From assembly GCF_010882175.1 (NCBI RefSeq), contig NZ_WKLH01000001.1:1634021-1698020 (forward strand): 64,000 nt of DNA, given 5' to 3'. The notes below the pieces were generated by a model. That model saw nothing but the letters and a program-made list of their open reading frames with translations. It had not been told where the DNA came from and did no database searches. This document shows, piece by piece, positions 35,843 to 45,510 of the stretch (its first letter is position 1; each line of letters begins with the position of its first letter). A program made the position numbers and the translations under genes. Origin of the DNA: Mangrovibacterium lignilyticum. GTDB taxonomy: Bacteria > Bacteroidota > Bacteroidia > Bacteroidales > Prolixibacteraceae.

Positions 35843-36835
35843 ATGAGAAATTACAACAAAGAAAAAATACAAAATCTCAGATCACTGATCGAGCACTCTT
35901 TGACTCCGTTGATCGATAATGATTACATATATCTTGATCTTCCGTACCACAACAACATTGGCGACATATTAATATGGAAAGGGACTGAAGAATTCCTAAC
36001 GAAAATCAATCACAATTGCCTGTACAGGTGTGACTTTGAAACATATAAGAAGCCAAAAGTCGATGACAAAGTAGTAATTCTACTACACGGAGGAGGAAAT
36101 ATTGGAGACATCTGGCATGTCCACTCAAAATTTAGAAAAACGATTATTGAAAGTTTCCCAAACAACAAAATCATCATTTTACCCCAGACAGTTCATTATG
36201 AACATATTTCAAACTTACAAAAGGATGTAGCTATTTACTCGAAGCATAAGCATATCACAATTTGCGCAAGAGACAATCACTCATATAGCATTTTGACAAA
36301 GAACTTTAACCAGAATAAAATTCTCAATCTTCCAGACATGGCATTTTGCATTTCTGAGAAATTTATCCTAAGCCATTACAAAGAAGACAATTTAGGACGA
36401 AACCTTTTTTTCAAGCGAAAAGACCGGGAGTTCAAGGACTATCCTTACGAATCATCCATCCCACAAAATATCAAGATATCCGAAAAAGAATGGCCAAGCA
36501 TGGACCATATATCACTCCCACATGTTACAATGAGAATAATCCAAATAGTAAGCCATTTTATCGGAAATTTCTTTTTTACGCCTAATTTGTTAAACCGGAT
36601 CGTAAACTGGTATGCGTACAAGGTATACATGCCGTTCTTATGTAAAATTGGAATAAAATTCATCTCCTCATACTCAAAGGTATATTCCACAAGACTTCAC
36701 GGAGCAATACTTTCGATTCTTACAAATAGGCCCATAGTGATATTTGATAATTCCTACGGTAAAAATCGAAATTTCTGCGAAAGTTGGCTACAAGACTTTA
36801 ACAATGTAGACTTTGTTTCTTTCAATAAAGATTAA
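35843..36835 (+). CDS. polysaccharide pyruvyl transferase family protein
   Basis: This 330-residue protein carries the PS_pyruv_trans family signatures: NIGDILIWKGTEEFL near residue 37, the glycine-rich LLHGGGNIGDIWH, ILPQTVHYE, and YSTRLHGAILSILTNRP near the end. Family members add a pyruvate ketal to a sugar from PEP, giving the polymer a negative charge, although some do other transfers. Cytoplasmic. It is seven bases upstream of the flippase start, so the two are co-transcribed. The exact reaction is inferred from the family. Confidence 0.85.
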   Translation: MRNYNKEKIQNLRSLIEHSLTPLIDNDYIYLDLPYHNNIGDILIWKGTEEFLTKINHNCLYRCDFETYKKPKVDDKVVILLHGGGNIGDIWHVHSKFRKTIIESFPNNKIIILPQTVHYEHISNLQKDVAIYSKHKHITICARDNHSYSILTKNFNQNKILNLPDMAFCISEKFILSHYKEDNLGRNLFFKRKDREFKDYPYESSIPQNIKISEKEWPSMDHISLPHVTMRIIQIVSHFIGNFFFTPNLLNRIVNWYAYKVYMPFLCKIGIKFISSYSKVYSTRLHGAILSILTNRPIVIFDNSYGKNRNFCESWLQDFNNVDFVSFNKD

Positions 36836-36842
36836 AAGCAAC

Positions 36843-38369
36843 ATGAAAGTAAATCAATTAAAAGCTGGTGTATTTCTTGCCTATTTTGTAATAGGATTAA
36901 ACGCATTAGTTGGTATAATGTATACTCCCTACATGCTTCGTAAATTAGGTCAAAGTGAATATGGCTTGTACTCTTTAGTCGCATCCATAATTGCATACCT
37001 AACGTTATTTGATCTTGGTTTTGGAAATTCAATCATCCGTTTTACAGCCAAGTACCGTGCAGAAGGAAGGGAGAAAGAACAAAGCGAACTATACGGTATG
37101 TTCATGATCCTATACTGCCTCATCGGTCTAGTGACGTTTATTTCTGGATTAGGATTATACTATAACACGAATCTAATTTTCGGCGAGACACTATCTGACG
37201 GCGAAATCTACAAGGCTAAAATTATGGTTCTCATAATGATCGGCAATTTAGCGATCTCCTTCCCTTTAGGGCTTTTTTCTTCAATAATACTCGCATATGA
37301 ACGATTTATCTTCCAGCGAACAATTCAAACCATTCGCATCTTGCTCAATACTATAGTGATGATTGTCATACTGGAAGCCGGCTACAAAGCGATTGGGTTA
37401 GTTGTTGTATTATCAATATTTAATCTTTCAAGTTTACTAAGTCACATGATCTTTAGTGTTACTAAATTAAAGGTAAAATTTTCTTTCATGCATTTTAGGT
37501 TTAGTCTACTAAAAGAAATTACTGAGTATTCATTTTATATTTTCCTAAACTCGATAATGGATAAAATATACTGGAGCACTGGACAATTCATTTTAGGCGC
37601 ATACAGCGGAACAAAAGCTATAGCGGTGTTCGCAGTTTCGATACAACTACAACGCATATTTATAATCTCATCACAAGCAATATCTAGTGTTTTCTTACCA
37701 AGAATTACCGGGTTGACGGTTAAATCCAATAATGATAAGAATATTTCTGACTTATTTGTTAGAACCGGTAGACTACAATTCATCGTAATGTCTCTCATTT
37801 TAATCGGTTTTATCGTCTTTGGAAAGTCTTTTATAAACTTCTGGGCCGGTGAAAATTATTCGGATGCATACTATATCTGTCTAATTCTATTCATCCCATT
37901 AACCATACCTTTAATCCAAAACCTAGGGATCACAATCCTTCAAGCCAGAAATCAACTAAAATTCAGGTCTATACTGTACGTGGTTATTGCTGGGTTAAGT
38001 TTACTCATTCAAATCCCCCTAGCAAAGAGATGGGAAGGAATTGGTGTTGCGGTTGGTGTTTCATCTGCTCTAATCCTTGGTAATATTATCATAATGAACA
38101 TCTACTATTATAAGCGACAAAATATTAATATTCCATACTTTTGGCGGTCAATCGTGCAGATGTCAACCATACCACTATTATTCGGAGTAACAAGCTATTT
38201 TGTAATTTACTATTGCCCCGCTGCCAATTTCATTCAATTACTCCTGCAAATAGGCTCATTCGCGGCTATTTACTTAGCGATAATCTGGTTTTTCTCAGCA
38301 AATCAGGAGGAAAAAAATCTCTTTATACAGCCGTACCTAAAATTGTCAAAATTAATCTCTAAAAAATGA
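36843..38369 (+). CDS. Wzx-like polysaccharide flippase
   Basis: This 508-residue integral membrane protein has about 12-14 hydrophobic helices and belongs to the MOP/PST transporter superfamily. The N-terminal sequence (LKAGVFLAYFVIGLNALVGI, then PYMLRKLGQSEYGLYSLV) is typical of O-antigen flippases. It moves lipid-linked repeat units across the inner membrane. The ATG at 36843 is preferred; the frame opens earlier but overlaps the previous gene. It pairs functionally with the Wzy-like polymerase at 42232. The IS3 element begins 37 bases after its stop. Confidence 0.88.
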   Translation: MKVNQLKAGVFLAYFVIGLNALVGIMYTPYMLRKLGQSEYGLYSLVASIIAYLTLFDLGFGNSIIRFTAKYRAEGREKEQSELYGMFMILYCLIGLVTFISGLGLYYNTNLIFGETLSDGEIYKAKIMVLIMIGNLAISFPLGLFSSIILAYERFIFQRTIQTIRILLNTIVMIVILEAGYKAIGLVVVLSIFNLSSLLSHMIFSVTKLKVKFSFMHFRFSLLKEITEYSFYIFLNSIMDKIYWSTGQFILGAYSGTKAIAVFAVSIQLQRIFIISSQAISSVFLPRITGLTVKSNNDKNISDLFVRTGRLQFIVMSLILIGFIVFGKSFINFWAGENYSDAYYICLILFIPLTIPLIQNLGITILQARNQLKFRSILYVVIAGLSLLIQIPLAKRWEGIGVAVGVSSALILGNIIIMNIYYYKRQNINIPYFWRSIVQMSTIPLLFGVTSYFVIYYCPAANFIQLLLQIGSFAAIYLAIIWFFSANQEEKNLFIQPYLKLSKLISKK

Positions 38370-38461
38370 CACAATAGGATGACATAAAAACAAACATCAT
38401 TAAAGTGGAACTGCTACATTTGACTGGACGGTAGGTTAAGTATAATTTATTTACCTACATT

Positions 38462-38776
38462 ATGGGTCCTATGAGAAAGAAGTTTGACAAAGAATTTAAG
38501 AAAAAGGCAGTCGAATTATCCTATGCCAGAGGGAATGCCAGTGAGATTGCAGATGAACTGGGGATCGCCCGAGCATTACTCTATCGATGGCGTAAGGAAT
38601 TTAGGCAGTATAAAGACAATAGTTTTCCGGGACACGGAACCCCAAAGATGACGGATCTGGAACGGGAAAATGCTCGCTTGCAGAAAGAGCTTCGAGAAGC
38701 CAGGATGGAACGGGATATCCTAAAAAAGGCAATCAGCATCTTCTCCGCGAACGATGGGAAATCTACCAGTTTATAA
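38462..38776 (+). CDS. IS3-family transposase OrfA
   Basis: This 104-residue protein has an N-terminal helix-turn-helix (KKAVELSYARGNASEIADELG, residues about 15-35, then LYRWRKEF) and a C-terminal leucine-zipper-like helix (DLERENARLQKEL). OrfA binds the terminal repeats. The AAAAAAG heptamer at 38722-38728 near its end allows a -1 frameshift into the orfB frame, giving the OrfAB fusion that performs transposition in this family. Confidence 0.92.
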   Translation: MGPMRKKFDKEFKKKAVELSYARGNASEIADELGIARALLYRWRKEFRQYKDNSFPGHGTPKMTDLERENARLQKELREARMERDILKKAISIFSANDGKSTSL

Positions 38777-38805
38777 ATGATCACCGCAGTCGGTTTTCTA
38801 TCGAG

Positions 38806-39639
38806 ATGATGTGTAAAGTATTCAAAATAAGCAAAAGCGGTTACTACCACTGGCTTCAGACCGGAGATTCTGGTCGTTGGCATGAAAACCAGAAGTTATT
38901 AGTAGAAATTAAACGGATTTTTCAATATAGTGGTCAGAGCTATGGAAGCCCTCGGATGACAGAGGAACTCCGCTCTTTGGGACACAGGGTTTCACGTCCG
39001 CGCACAGCACGAATGATGAACGCAGCAGGACTGCAAGCCAAGCGGAAACGAAAGTTCAAAGCGACAACTGACTCCAGACATAAATATCCGATTGCTCCCA
39101 ACCTGTTAAATCAGGATTTTTCGGTTATGGCTCCAGCCAAGGTTTGGGTTTCCGATATCACCTATATCAGAACAAACAAAGGCTGGATGTACCTGACTGT
39201 CATTATTGACTTATTTGATCGTAAAGTAATTGGCTGGGCCATGAGCAAGGGCTTGAGCGCAGAAGAAACAAGTATTCCTGCATGGAGAATGGCAGTAAAG
39301 AACCGTCCGATTACAAATGAACTAATCTTTCATTCTGACCGTGGCATCCAGTATGCCTGCAATGCTTTCACCAATCTTCTGGGATGTGAGAAGTTAGTTA
39401 GCCGAAGTATGATCAGAAAAGGCAACTGCTGGGACAATGCTGTTGCCGAGAGCTTCTTTAAAACGATTAAAGTTGAACTGGTCTATCACCAAAGATTCTT
39501 CGACCAGGAACACGCCAAGTTAGCTTTGTTTCGGTGGATCGAAACCTGGTACAACAAAAGAAGAAGGCATTCTGCTTTAGGATACAAAACAATAACAGAA
39601 TTTGAACAACTAAATAATAATCAAAGAATAGCAGCGTAG
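38806..39639 (+). CDS. IS3-family transposase OrfB (DDE integrase)
   Basis: Counted from the first in-frame ATG this is 277 residues, but its frame is open back to the A6G slippery site, so it is probably made as a fusion with OrfA. The HTH_21 segment (KSGYYHWLQ) is followed by the rve integrase core, with catalytic acids in WVSDITYIR, FHSDRGIQYA and NCWDNAVAESFFKTIK. All three acids are present and no frameshift is seen, so this copy may be active. Confidence 0.93.
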   Translation: MMCKVFKISKSGYYHWLQTGDSGRWHENQKLLVEIKRIFQYSGQSYGSPRMTEELRSLGHRVSRPRTARMMNAAGLQAKRKRKFKATTDSRHKYPIAPNLLNQDFSVMAPAKVWVSDITYIRTNKGWMYLTVIIDLFDRKVIGWAMSKGLSAEETSIPAWRMAVKNRPITNELIFHSDRGIQYACNAFTNLLGCEKLVSRSMIRKGNCWDNAVAESFFKTIKVELVYHQRFFDQEHAKLALFRWIETWYNKRRRHSALGYKTITEFEQLNNNQRIAA

Positions 39640-39704
39640 CGCTTATCTAGCCGTACAGTTTTTTGTTGCATTTCCACTCTTACAAATACCTAATATCACG
39701 GATA

Positions 39705-40844
39705 ATGAAAATAGCAATTTTAACTCAGCCATTACACACAAATTATGGAGGTCTATTGCAGGCATTTGCCTTGCAAGAAACTCTTACAAAAATGGGGCAT
39801 GAAGTATTAATAGTAAATCTACCATTCAAACCTCAAACAATATTTGGAGTACTCAAGATTATTATTTTTCAAATTAGCAGATACCTACGAGGGCAAAAAG
39901 TAGACCACCTTATACCATTAAATCCAACCCAAGAACAAAATAGAATTATCGCAACACATACTAACCGATTTATACATGAGAATATTGCCCAAACAGAGTA
40001 TATTCATTCTACAAAGCGATTAGATAAGTTGGGAAAATACAACTTCGATGCGTATATAGTTGGAAGCGACCAAGTTTGGCGCCCTCGCTATTCACCTGGA
40101 ATTAGTGCATTCTTTTTAAATTTTTTAAATGGAGACTCCTCTTCAAAGCGACTATCGTATGCAGCTTCGTTTGGCGTTGAAAATTGGGAATTCAACCGGC
40201 GCCAGACAGAACAATGTAGAAAACTTGCTCAAAAATTTAACGCAATCTCTGTGCGAGAAGATTCTGGGATAAACCTTTGTAAAGAATATCTGGGTGTCTC
40301 TGCGACGCAGACTCTGGACCCAACTCTACTTTTAGATAGAATTGATTACGCTACTTCCGTAAAAAAAGATAATATTCCAGATAACCCGAACTCACTAATG
40401 CTCTATGTCCTCGATCAATCAGATGAAAAAATGGAAATCGCTAAAAAGGTGAAAAACCATCTTGGTCTCGCTGACAACATAGTCATGCCTGAGAAGTTTA
40501 ACAAAGAAACCAGCTCAAATATCAAAAGATGCATCTACCCCCCTGTATCAGAGTGGATAAAAGGATTTATGGATGCAAAATATGTGGTGACTGATTCTTT
40601 CCATGGTACTGTCTTTTCCATCATATTCAATAAACCATTTTTGGCGATAGGCAATAAAGGGAGAGGACTTACCAGATTTACTTCCGTCCTAAAGTTGTTC
40701 GGGCTTGAGAATAGGCTGATAAATACAGTTGATGAACTTACTGACAACCTAATTGATGAGAAAATAAACTTCGAAAAAGTTAATACCATCCTGGAAAAAG
40801 AAAGAGAAAAGGCTCTAAAATTTCTCAGCAACAACTTATCGTAA
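39705..40844 (+). CDS. polysaccharide pyruvyl transferase family protein
   Basis: This 379-residue protein starts at ATG 39705 (MKIAILTQPLHTNYGG). The upstream open frame is only IS-derived sequence. Family motifs are the N-terminal NYGGLLQAFALQETL, the GSDQVWRPRYSP segment at about residue 118, and the C-terminal DSFHGTVFSIIFNKPF. These NYGG/GSDQVW proteins occur widely in Bacteroidota polysaccharide loci. They are annotated as pyruvyltransferases, but the reaction is rarely proven. It is 28 bases beyond the IS end, so the insertion may have altered its promoter. It is followed 17 bases later by a GT2 gene. Confidence 0.85.
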   Translation: MKIAILTQPLHTNYGGLLQAFALQETLTKMGHEVLIVNLPFKPQTIFGVLKIIIFQISRYLRGQKVDHLIPLNPTQEQNRIIATHTNRFIHENIAQTEYIHSTKRLDKLGKYNFDAYIVGSDQVWRPRYSPGISAFFLNFLNGDSSSKRLSYAASFGVENWEFNRRQTEQCRKLAQKFNAISVREDSGINLCKEYLGVSATQTLDPTLLLDRIDYATSVKKDNIPDNPNSLMLYVLDQSDEKMEIAKKVKNHLGLADNIVMPEKFNKETSSNIKRCIYPPVSEWIKGFMDAKYVVTDSFHGTVFSIIFNKPFLAIGNKGRGLTRFTSVLKLFGLENRLINTVDELTDNLIDEKINFEKVNTILEKEREKALKFLSNNLS

Positions 40845-40861
40845 CGATAAAAAGAATTGAA

Positions 40862-41902
40862 ATGACAACAGTTAGTATAATAGTCCCAATTTACAATTCG
40901 TCACAATACGTCCCCAAGTGTATCAAAAGTATCATTAATCAAACCTATACAGACTTTGAATTAATACTAATTAATGATGGAAGCACTGATCAAAGCGGTG
41001 AAATTTGCGACGAAATTGCAAAAAGGGATAATCGAATCCGCGTTATCCACACGTTGAATGGAGGTGTATCAACTGCAAGAAACAAAGGAATAGAAAATGC
41101 GACAGGCGAATATCTATGCTTTATAGATTCTGATGATTGGATCGAACCCGACTTTTTAGAGTCCTTTTTTTATAAGGGAGACACAGACTACTGCGATATA
41201 TTTGTGATTCAAGATTTTCTGAAAGAAGTAAATGGGCAAGTCAATCCGAATTGCAATTTCCCCAATAATACTTTCCCAAAATCCTTATATTCATCTCTGT
41301 TCACGGGAACAAGATTGTTTCGTTTTGGACATCCTTTTGCTAAACTTTACAATAATAATATTATTCAAGAACACAAACTGAGATTCGACGAGAACATTCA
41401 TTTCAGTGAAGACCTTGTATTCATGCTAGAGTACATTTTGCACATAAATACAATTCGCACGACCTCAACTGCAAAATACCACTACGTTATTAATAATACA
41501 ACATCTTTAGCCAACTCATACAATTCATTTGAGTCTGAATTTCAATGCTTTAACAAAACAAAAAACTTACTCTCTAAAATCGAAAATACTGTTACTGTAA
41601 ACGCTGAGACAAAACAATATTTTGAGTATACACTAGGCCATTTCTTGTTAAGATCTGTACAATCGATTTACCGCAGGAAAACCAAAAAAAAATATGCAGA
41701 AAGAATTGAAATATTGAGCACAATTATGACAGAAGACAACGCTAAATTTCTATCAACATATGCGCACAAAAACAGTCAATGGATATACATTATTCCAACC
41801 TATTTATTTAAGAAAAAGAAAATTTTATCATTTGATATTTTCTCGAATCTAACCTTTCGTGCGAGATACAGTTTAGCCACCATTTGGAACATGCTCAAGT
41901 GA
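40862..41902 (+). CDS. glycosyltransferase family 2
   Basis: This 346-residue GT-A inverting glycosyltransferase starts VSIIVPIYNSSQYV. The donor-site motifs LINDGSTDQSGEICDE and CFIDSDDWIEPDFLE (the DxD at about residues 91-93) are intact. The C-terminal part has FSEDLVFMLEYI, a typical acceptor/catalytic region. It acts at the cytoplasmic face of the inner membrane. The substrate is not predictable. Confidence 0.88.
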   Translation: MTTVSIIVPIYNSSQYVPKCIKSIINQTYTDFELILINDGSTDQSGEICDEIAKRDNRIRVIHTLNGGVSTARNKGIENATGEYLCFIDSDDWIEPDFLESFFYKGDTDYCDIFVIQDFLKEVNGQVNPNCNFPNNTFPKSLYSSLFTGTRLFRFGHPFAKLYNNNIIQEHKLRFDENIHFSEDLVFMLEYILHINTIRTTSTAKYHYVINNTTSLANSYNSFESEFQCFNKTKNLLSKIENTVTVNAETKQYFEYTLGHFLLRSVQSIYRRKTKKKYAERIEILSTIMTEDNAKFLSTYAHKNSQWIYIIPTYLFKKKKILSFDIFSNLTFRARYSLATIWNMLK

Positions 41903-42231
41903 AGATGGATACATAATTATTGAATCAAATAATAAGCAAAACCATCCTTGTGCAATAAAGGAGTATGCTAAACAATCTAAAAGCCTAATTAGCGCTTAAG
42001 AGCTTAAAATGCCTTAACAAAAATGTTAGACTTCTATTTGAATCGAGATATAGAGTATCGGTCAGCGGGTGAGACTTTTAGAATTTAGCAAAGTCTGATC
42101 CATTCCCTTAATAGCATTGCCACAGAACTGCAAAGTTGCAGAACTAATTATCGTTATACGAAACAGAGATGTGAAGTTTTAGAACTAACGGCATTCCTTG
42201 CGGAAGATAAGAATCCAAAATCTAGTTTATT
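41903..42231 (+). other. 329-base spacer before the polymerase gene
   Basis: No reading frame is supportable here. A perfect small inverted repeat CTGCAA-AG-TTGCAG lies at 42128-42141. The rest is AT-rich and looks like leader sequence. Confidence 0.4.
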
Positions 42232-43491
42232 GTGAGACACTATTTACTGAAAATCAACCCTCTAATCTCAGGTATTTTCCTGATGACCTGGTCCATGAAT
42301 GCTGCATTTATGTTTGGCACATTTGCCAGACACGTATTCTTAGCCTTAGGATTTGTGTTAATTGTAATAGCTGGAATTATTTCTCCAAACAAAGGTAATC
42401 TATTACCCTTTTTTCTAAAATCTATAGCAGTATATTCTACCTACATTCTCATAGAACTTTTAGGTGACCATGAGATTTTCGGGCTTGAAAGTATTGTTTT
42501 TGGATGGATATGTATCATAACACTAAATGTAGGCTACGTAATAAGTAAGAATTTCTACTTATTCGAAGACACACCAAAACAAATCATAATAGCATTTTGC
42601 ATATTGACAATATTTGGAGGGATCCTATCCTTGAAATACCAGATTACTCATGGAATTACTGGGAGAAAATTTGATACAGCAGAGGGTATAGAAGTTCATG
42701 CAATTGGGATCGCTTACGTTAACTCTATACTATTGCTGTTACAAATCTATTTTTTCACTAAAATAAAAACTGTTAACGTAACAAAGATTGTAACCTTAAT
42801 TTCAATTGTTGCAACTATTACAGTAATCTTATCAGCCCAATCAAAAGGAGCAATATTATCAATTGGTGCAACTCTTGGCTATATTGTATTTTTGAGGTTT
42901 AAAAAAACAAGACACAAATTAGCTCATTTAGCCAACATACTAATTCCGACAATCATACTCCTTATTTTTCTTGGGTATCTGCAATCAAAGATCCCTTTTA
43001 TTTCAGAGAAAATAGAGGGGTTAGAGTCAAGATTCGAAAACCTATGGAGTTACACGAGCCAAGATCAAGTTGATCCATCGGCAAAGGAAAGAGGTAAAAT
43101 ATATTACCAATTTTACGAAAATTTTGATCAAATTATTCCGATGGGACAACGAGGATACAAACCATATCCGCACAATATCTTTCTCGAAATACTTATGAGA
43201 TGGGGTGTATGGGGAATCCCTCTGTTATTTTTTTTCGTTTTCAGCTTCTACAAAGCTATAAAACTGAGTACCAAACCTTCTTTTTACATCAGTCCACTAA
43301 CAAATCTAATGATCACTATTTTTCTATTTTGTTTTATTCAGTCTTGGACTAGTTTATCATTAGAATTTAATCGAATGTTATGGCTTGGATTAGGATATCT
43401 ATACGGAATTAGCAACTTTGCTATTGTAAAAAACTTTACAAAAAAAATCCTAGTAACTAGAAATCTCGGTTATCTAAATCATCTAATGTAG
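42232..43491 (+). CDS. Wzy-like O-antigen polymerase/ligase
   Basis: This 419-residue membrane protein has about 10-12 helices and a large polar loop near residues 260-320 (EGLESRFENLWSYTSQDQVDPSAKERG). A short PHNIFLEILMRWGVWG segment is typical of the O-antigen ligase/polymerase family (Wzy_C). The first usable start is GTG at 42232; an ATG at 42283 would remove most of the first helix. It polymerises repeat units in the periplasm after flipping by the Wzx-like protein. Sequence divergence is usual for Wzy. Confidence 0.82.
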   Translation: MRHYLLKINPLISGIFLMTWSMNAAFMFGTFARHVFLALGFVLIVIAGIISPNKGNLLPFFLKSIAVYSTYILIELLGDHEIFGLESIVFGWICIITLNVGYVISKNFYLFEDTPKQIIIAFCILTIFGGILSLKYQITHGITGRKFDTAEGIEVHAIGIAYVNSILLLLQIYFFTKIKTVNVTKIVTLISIVATITVILSAQSKGAILSIGATLGYIVFLRFKKTRHKLAHLANILIPTIILLIFLGYLQSKIPFISEKIEGLESRFENLWSYTSQDQVDPSAKERGKIYYQFYENFDQIIPMGQRGYKPYPHNIFLEILMRWGVWGIPLLFFFVFSFYKAIKLSTKPSFYISPLTNLMITIFLFCFIQSWTSLSLEFNRMLWLGLGYLYGISNFAIVKNFTKKILVTRNLGYLNHLM

Positions 43492-43511
43492 TCGACAATA
43501 AAACTAGTACG

Positions 43512-44429
43512 ATGGAAAAAATTGCATACCTCATACTCGCGCACAATGATGCGCCCCACTTAGCTAGACTGATAAAAAAACTTAATCTTCAAGCAGACTT
43601 CTATATACATATTGACAAAAAGACGGATACAAAACCATTTGAACAATTGGTAAAATCCTCTTCAAATATTTACTATGTGTCTGAAACAAAAAGAGTAGAT
43701 GTACAGTGGGGAGGAATTTCGCAAATTGATGCCACACTATCCTTGATTGAGGAGTTTTTAAACCAACAAAAAAAAGTTGTATACACATACAAAAAAATTG
43801 TCTTGCTCTCAGGCGCATGTTACCCTATCAAATCTAATGAATATATCCACTCATTCTTTGAGAATAACAGGAGTACAAACTTCATAAGAGCTACAAACAC
43901 AACGACAGCAAATAGTAATAAGTATAATAGGGCAGTATGTAAGTATTGGTTTTTTAATATATACATAAACAACAGACAACTAAAAAAGATATCTAGGGCA
44001 ATTTTAGAATTCCTATACTCGCCCTTTCAAAAGAAAAATTACTTTTATAACAAAGCCAAGAAATTCGACATCTATCATGGTTCACAGTGGTGGGCGCTAA
44101 ACTACGACGTAATAAAATATTTTTATTCATCTAGTTTTCAGAATAAGATGGCAAGAAAATACTTTAAATATTCGTTGGCGCCAGACGAAAAATACTTTCA
44201 CACAATCTTCTTTAACTCACCACATAAAACAACGAACCAACAAAAAGGCCCGGAGAAATTTGTTCCTCATACCTCTGCCTACGCAAACATTCACGTGATT
44301 GATAAAAGCCTAAGCAAGTATTTTACCGATAAAGACTTCGAAGTCCTCTCAAATTCGGACAAGCTTTTCGTCCGCAAAGTAAACTCGGAGCTATCTTCGA
44401 GTCTTTTAGACCAATTAGATTTAATATAA
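43512..44429 (+). CDS. GT14-like beta-1,6-N-acetylglucosaminyltransferase
   Basis: This 305-residue protein resembles the core-2/I-branching family (GT14). It starts with IAYLILAHNDAPHLARLIKKL, then FYIHIDKKTD, the RVDVQWGGISQIDATL motif, LLSGACYPIKS, GSQWWALNYDVIKY, and SLAPDEKYFHTIFFNS. The His-Asp and Glu-rich motifs match GT14 proteins common in Bacteroidota capsule loci. It probably transfers GlcNAc or a related sugar in a branching step. It lies 20 bases after the polymerase gene and 10 before the next glycosyltransferase. Confidence 0.87.
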   Translation: MEKIAYLILAHNDAPHLARLIKKLNLQADFYIHIDKKTDTKPFEQLVKSSSNIYYVSETKRVDVQWGGISQIDATLSLIEEFLNQQKKVVYTYKKIVLLSGACYPIKSNEYIHSFFENNRSTNFIRATNTTTANSNKYNRAVCKYWFFNIYINNRQLKKISRAILEFLYSPFQKKNYFYNKAKKFDIYHGSQWWALNYDVIKYFYSSSFQNKMARKYFKYSLAPDEKYFHTIFFNSPHKTTNQQKGPEKFVPHTSAYANIHVIDKSLSKYFTDKDFEVLSNSDKLFVRKVNSELSSSLLDQLDLI

Positions 44430-44439
44430 AATTACCCAT

Positions 44440-45510
44440 ATGGAAACAGTTGGAATTCTACAGCCTTTTATTCCTCATTATCGAGAAGAGTTCATTAATG
44501 GAATAAACAAAACAAAACAAGCAGACACCTACTGTTATTACTTAAACGGCAAGCAAACCTCGACAGTTAAAAATGCAAGCACTAAAAGCCGCTCGATAAA
44601 AAACATTGAAGTACACGAAATCCTATTATACAACCCTTTTCCTCTACTGAGAAATGAATACCAAACTTTGATATTGATGTTGCATTTTGGACATTTAACA
44701 ACTTGGTTGTTACTTCTTACAAAATCTATACACAGAAAGAAGATTATACTCTGGGGACAAGGCATATCTGTAAAAAGATATCTTAAAGAAGAAAAGTCTC
44801 CCAGTATTCTTCTAAAGTGGATGATAAGTCTAGCAGATAGTGTCTGGATATACACTGAGAAAGAGAAGAACATGTGGAAACAAATCTACCCTGATAAGCA
44901 AATAATATCACTGAACAACACGATTACTGGTGTTGAACGCATTGTTAACTTTTCTAACAATCAGTCAAAGCTCGAGCTCAAAGAAAGATATAAAATTAAA
45001 CAACCTATTTGCTTTATTTTTTGCGCAAGGTTTAATAACAATTTTCGAAGAGTTGATCTATTAGATCAATTAATAAAAAATCTAGATCCCCAAAAATATG
45101 GGTTCTTAATCATTGGAGACGGACCTGTAAAACCAGACTTTTCAAACCATAACAATGTTTACGACTATGGTGCGGTATACGATTCCGACCTAAAAGATGA
45201 TCTATTTACAATGGCAGACCTATATATCCAACCTGGCTGGGTTGGTCTTTCTGTAGTAGAAGCATTGGCCTATGGAAAACCCGTATTGACCTTCAAACGT
45301 TCTGAATTGGTTCTACAATGTGTTGAATATCATTATCTCAAAAATAAATACAATGCATTACTCTTTGAGAATTTTGATGAGGCAATTCACCAAATCAACG
45401 TACTAACCAATGAAGAAATTATACAACTCGGAATCAATGCTAGAAAGTACGTGAAGGAAAATCTAATGATGACCAATATGGTTAATCAAGCAATAAAAAC
45501 CCTTACATAA
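44440..45510 (+). CDS. glycosyltransferase, GT4-like (GT-B fold)
   Basis: This 356-residue protein starts with VGILQPFIPHYREEFINGI, the usual beginning of a GT-B family 1/4 transferase. Middle and C-terminal motifs are ILWGQGISVKRYL, FCARFNNNFRRVDLLDQLI, GDGPVKPDF, and the donor-binding loop QPGWVGLSVVEALAYGKPV. Its stop codon TAA overlaps the next start (TAATG at 45508-45512), so translation is probably coupled. The donor sugar is unknown. Confidence 0.85.
   Translation: METVGILQPFIPHYREEFINGINKTKQADTYCYYLNGKQTSTVKNASTKSRSIKNIEVHEILLYNPFPLLRNEYQTLILMLHFGHLTTWLLLLTKSIHRKKIILWGQGISVKRYLKEEKSPSILLKWMISLADSVWIYTEKEKNMWKQIYPDKQIISLNNTITGVERIVNFSNNQSKLELKERYKIKQPICFIFCARFNNNFRRVDLLDQLIKNLDPQKYGFLIIGDGPVKPDFSNHNNVYDYGAVYDSDLKDDLFTMADLYIQPGWVGLSVVEALAYGKPVLTFKRSELVLQCVEYHYLKNKYNALLFENFDEAIHQINVLTNEEIIQLGINARKYVKENLMMTNMVNQAIKTLT

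Larger units (their letters stand above)
38405..39677 (+). mobile_element. IS3-family insertion sequence, intact copy
   Basis: An element of about 1.27 kb with imperfect terminal inverted repeats: left end TGGAACTGCTACA at 38406, right end reading TGGAAATGCAACA inward from 39676. Over 26 positions the ends differ at about seven. It carries orfA and orfB with a slippery A6G run. No target duplication is evident (AAG on the left, CTC on the right), which may reflect recombination or old age. A second, decayed copy in the same orientation lies at 51907-53190. Confidence 0.92.

Noticed and set aside
38405-39677. Target-site duplication for the intact IS copy
   Set aside because: Flanking triplets are AAG on the left and CTC on the right. 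No 3-4 base direct repeat could be aligned, so none is claimed.
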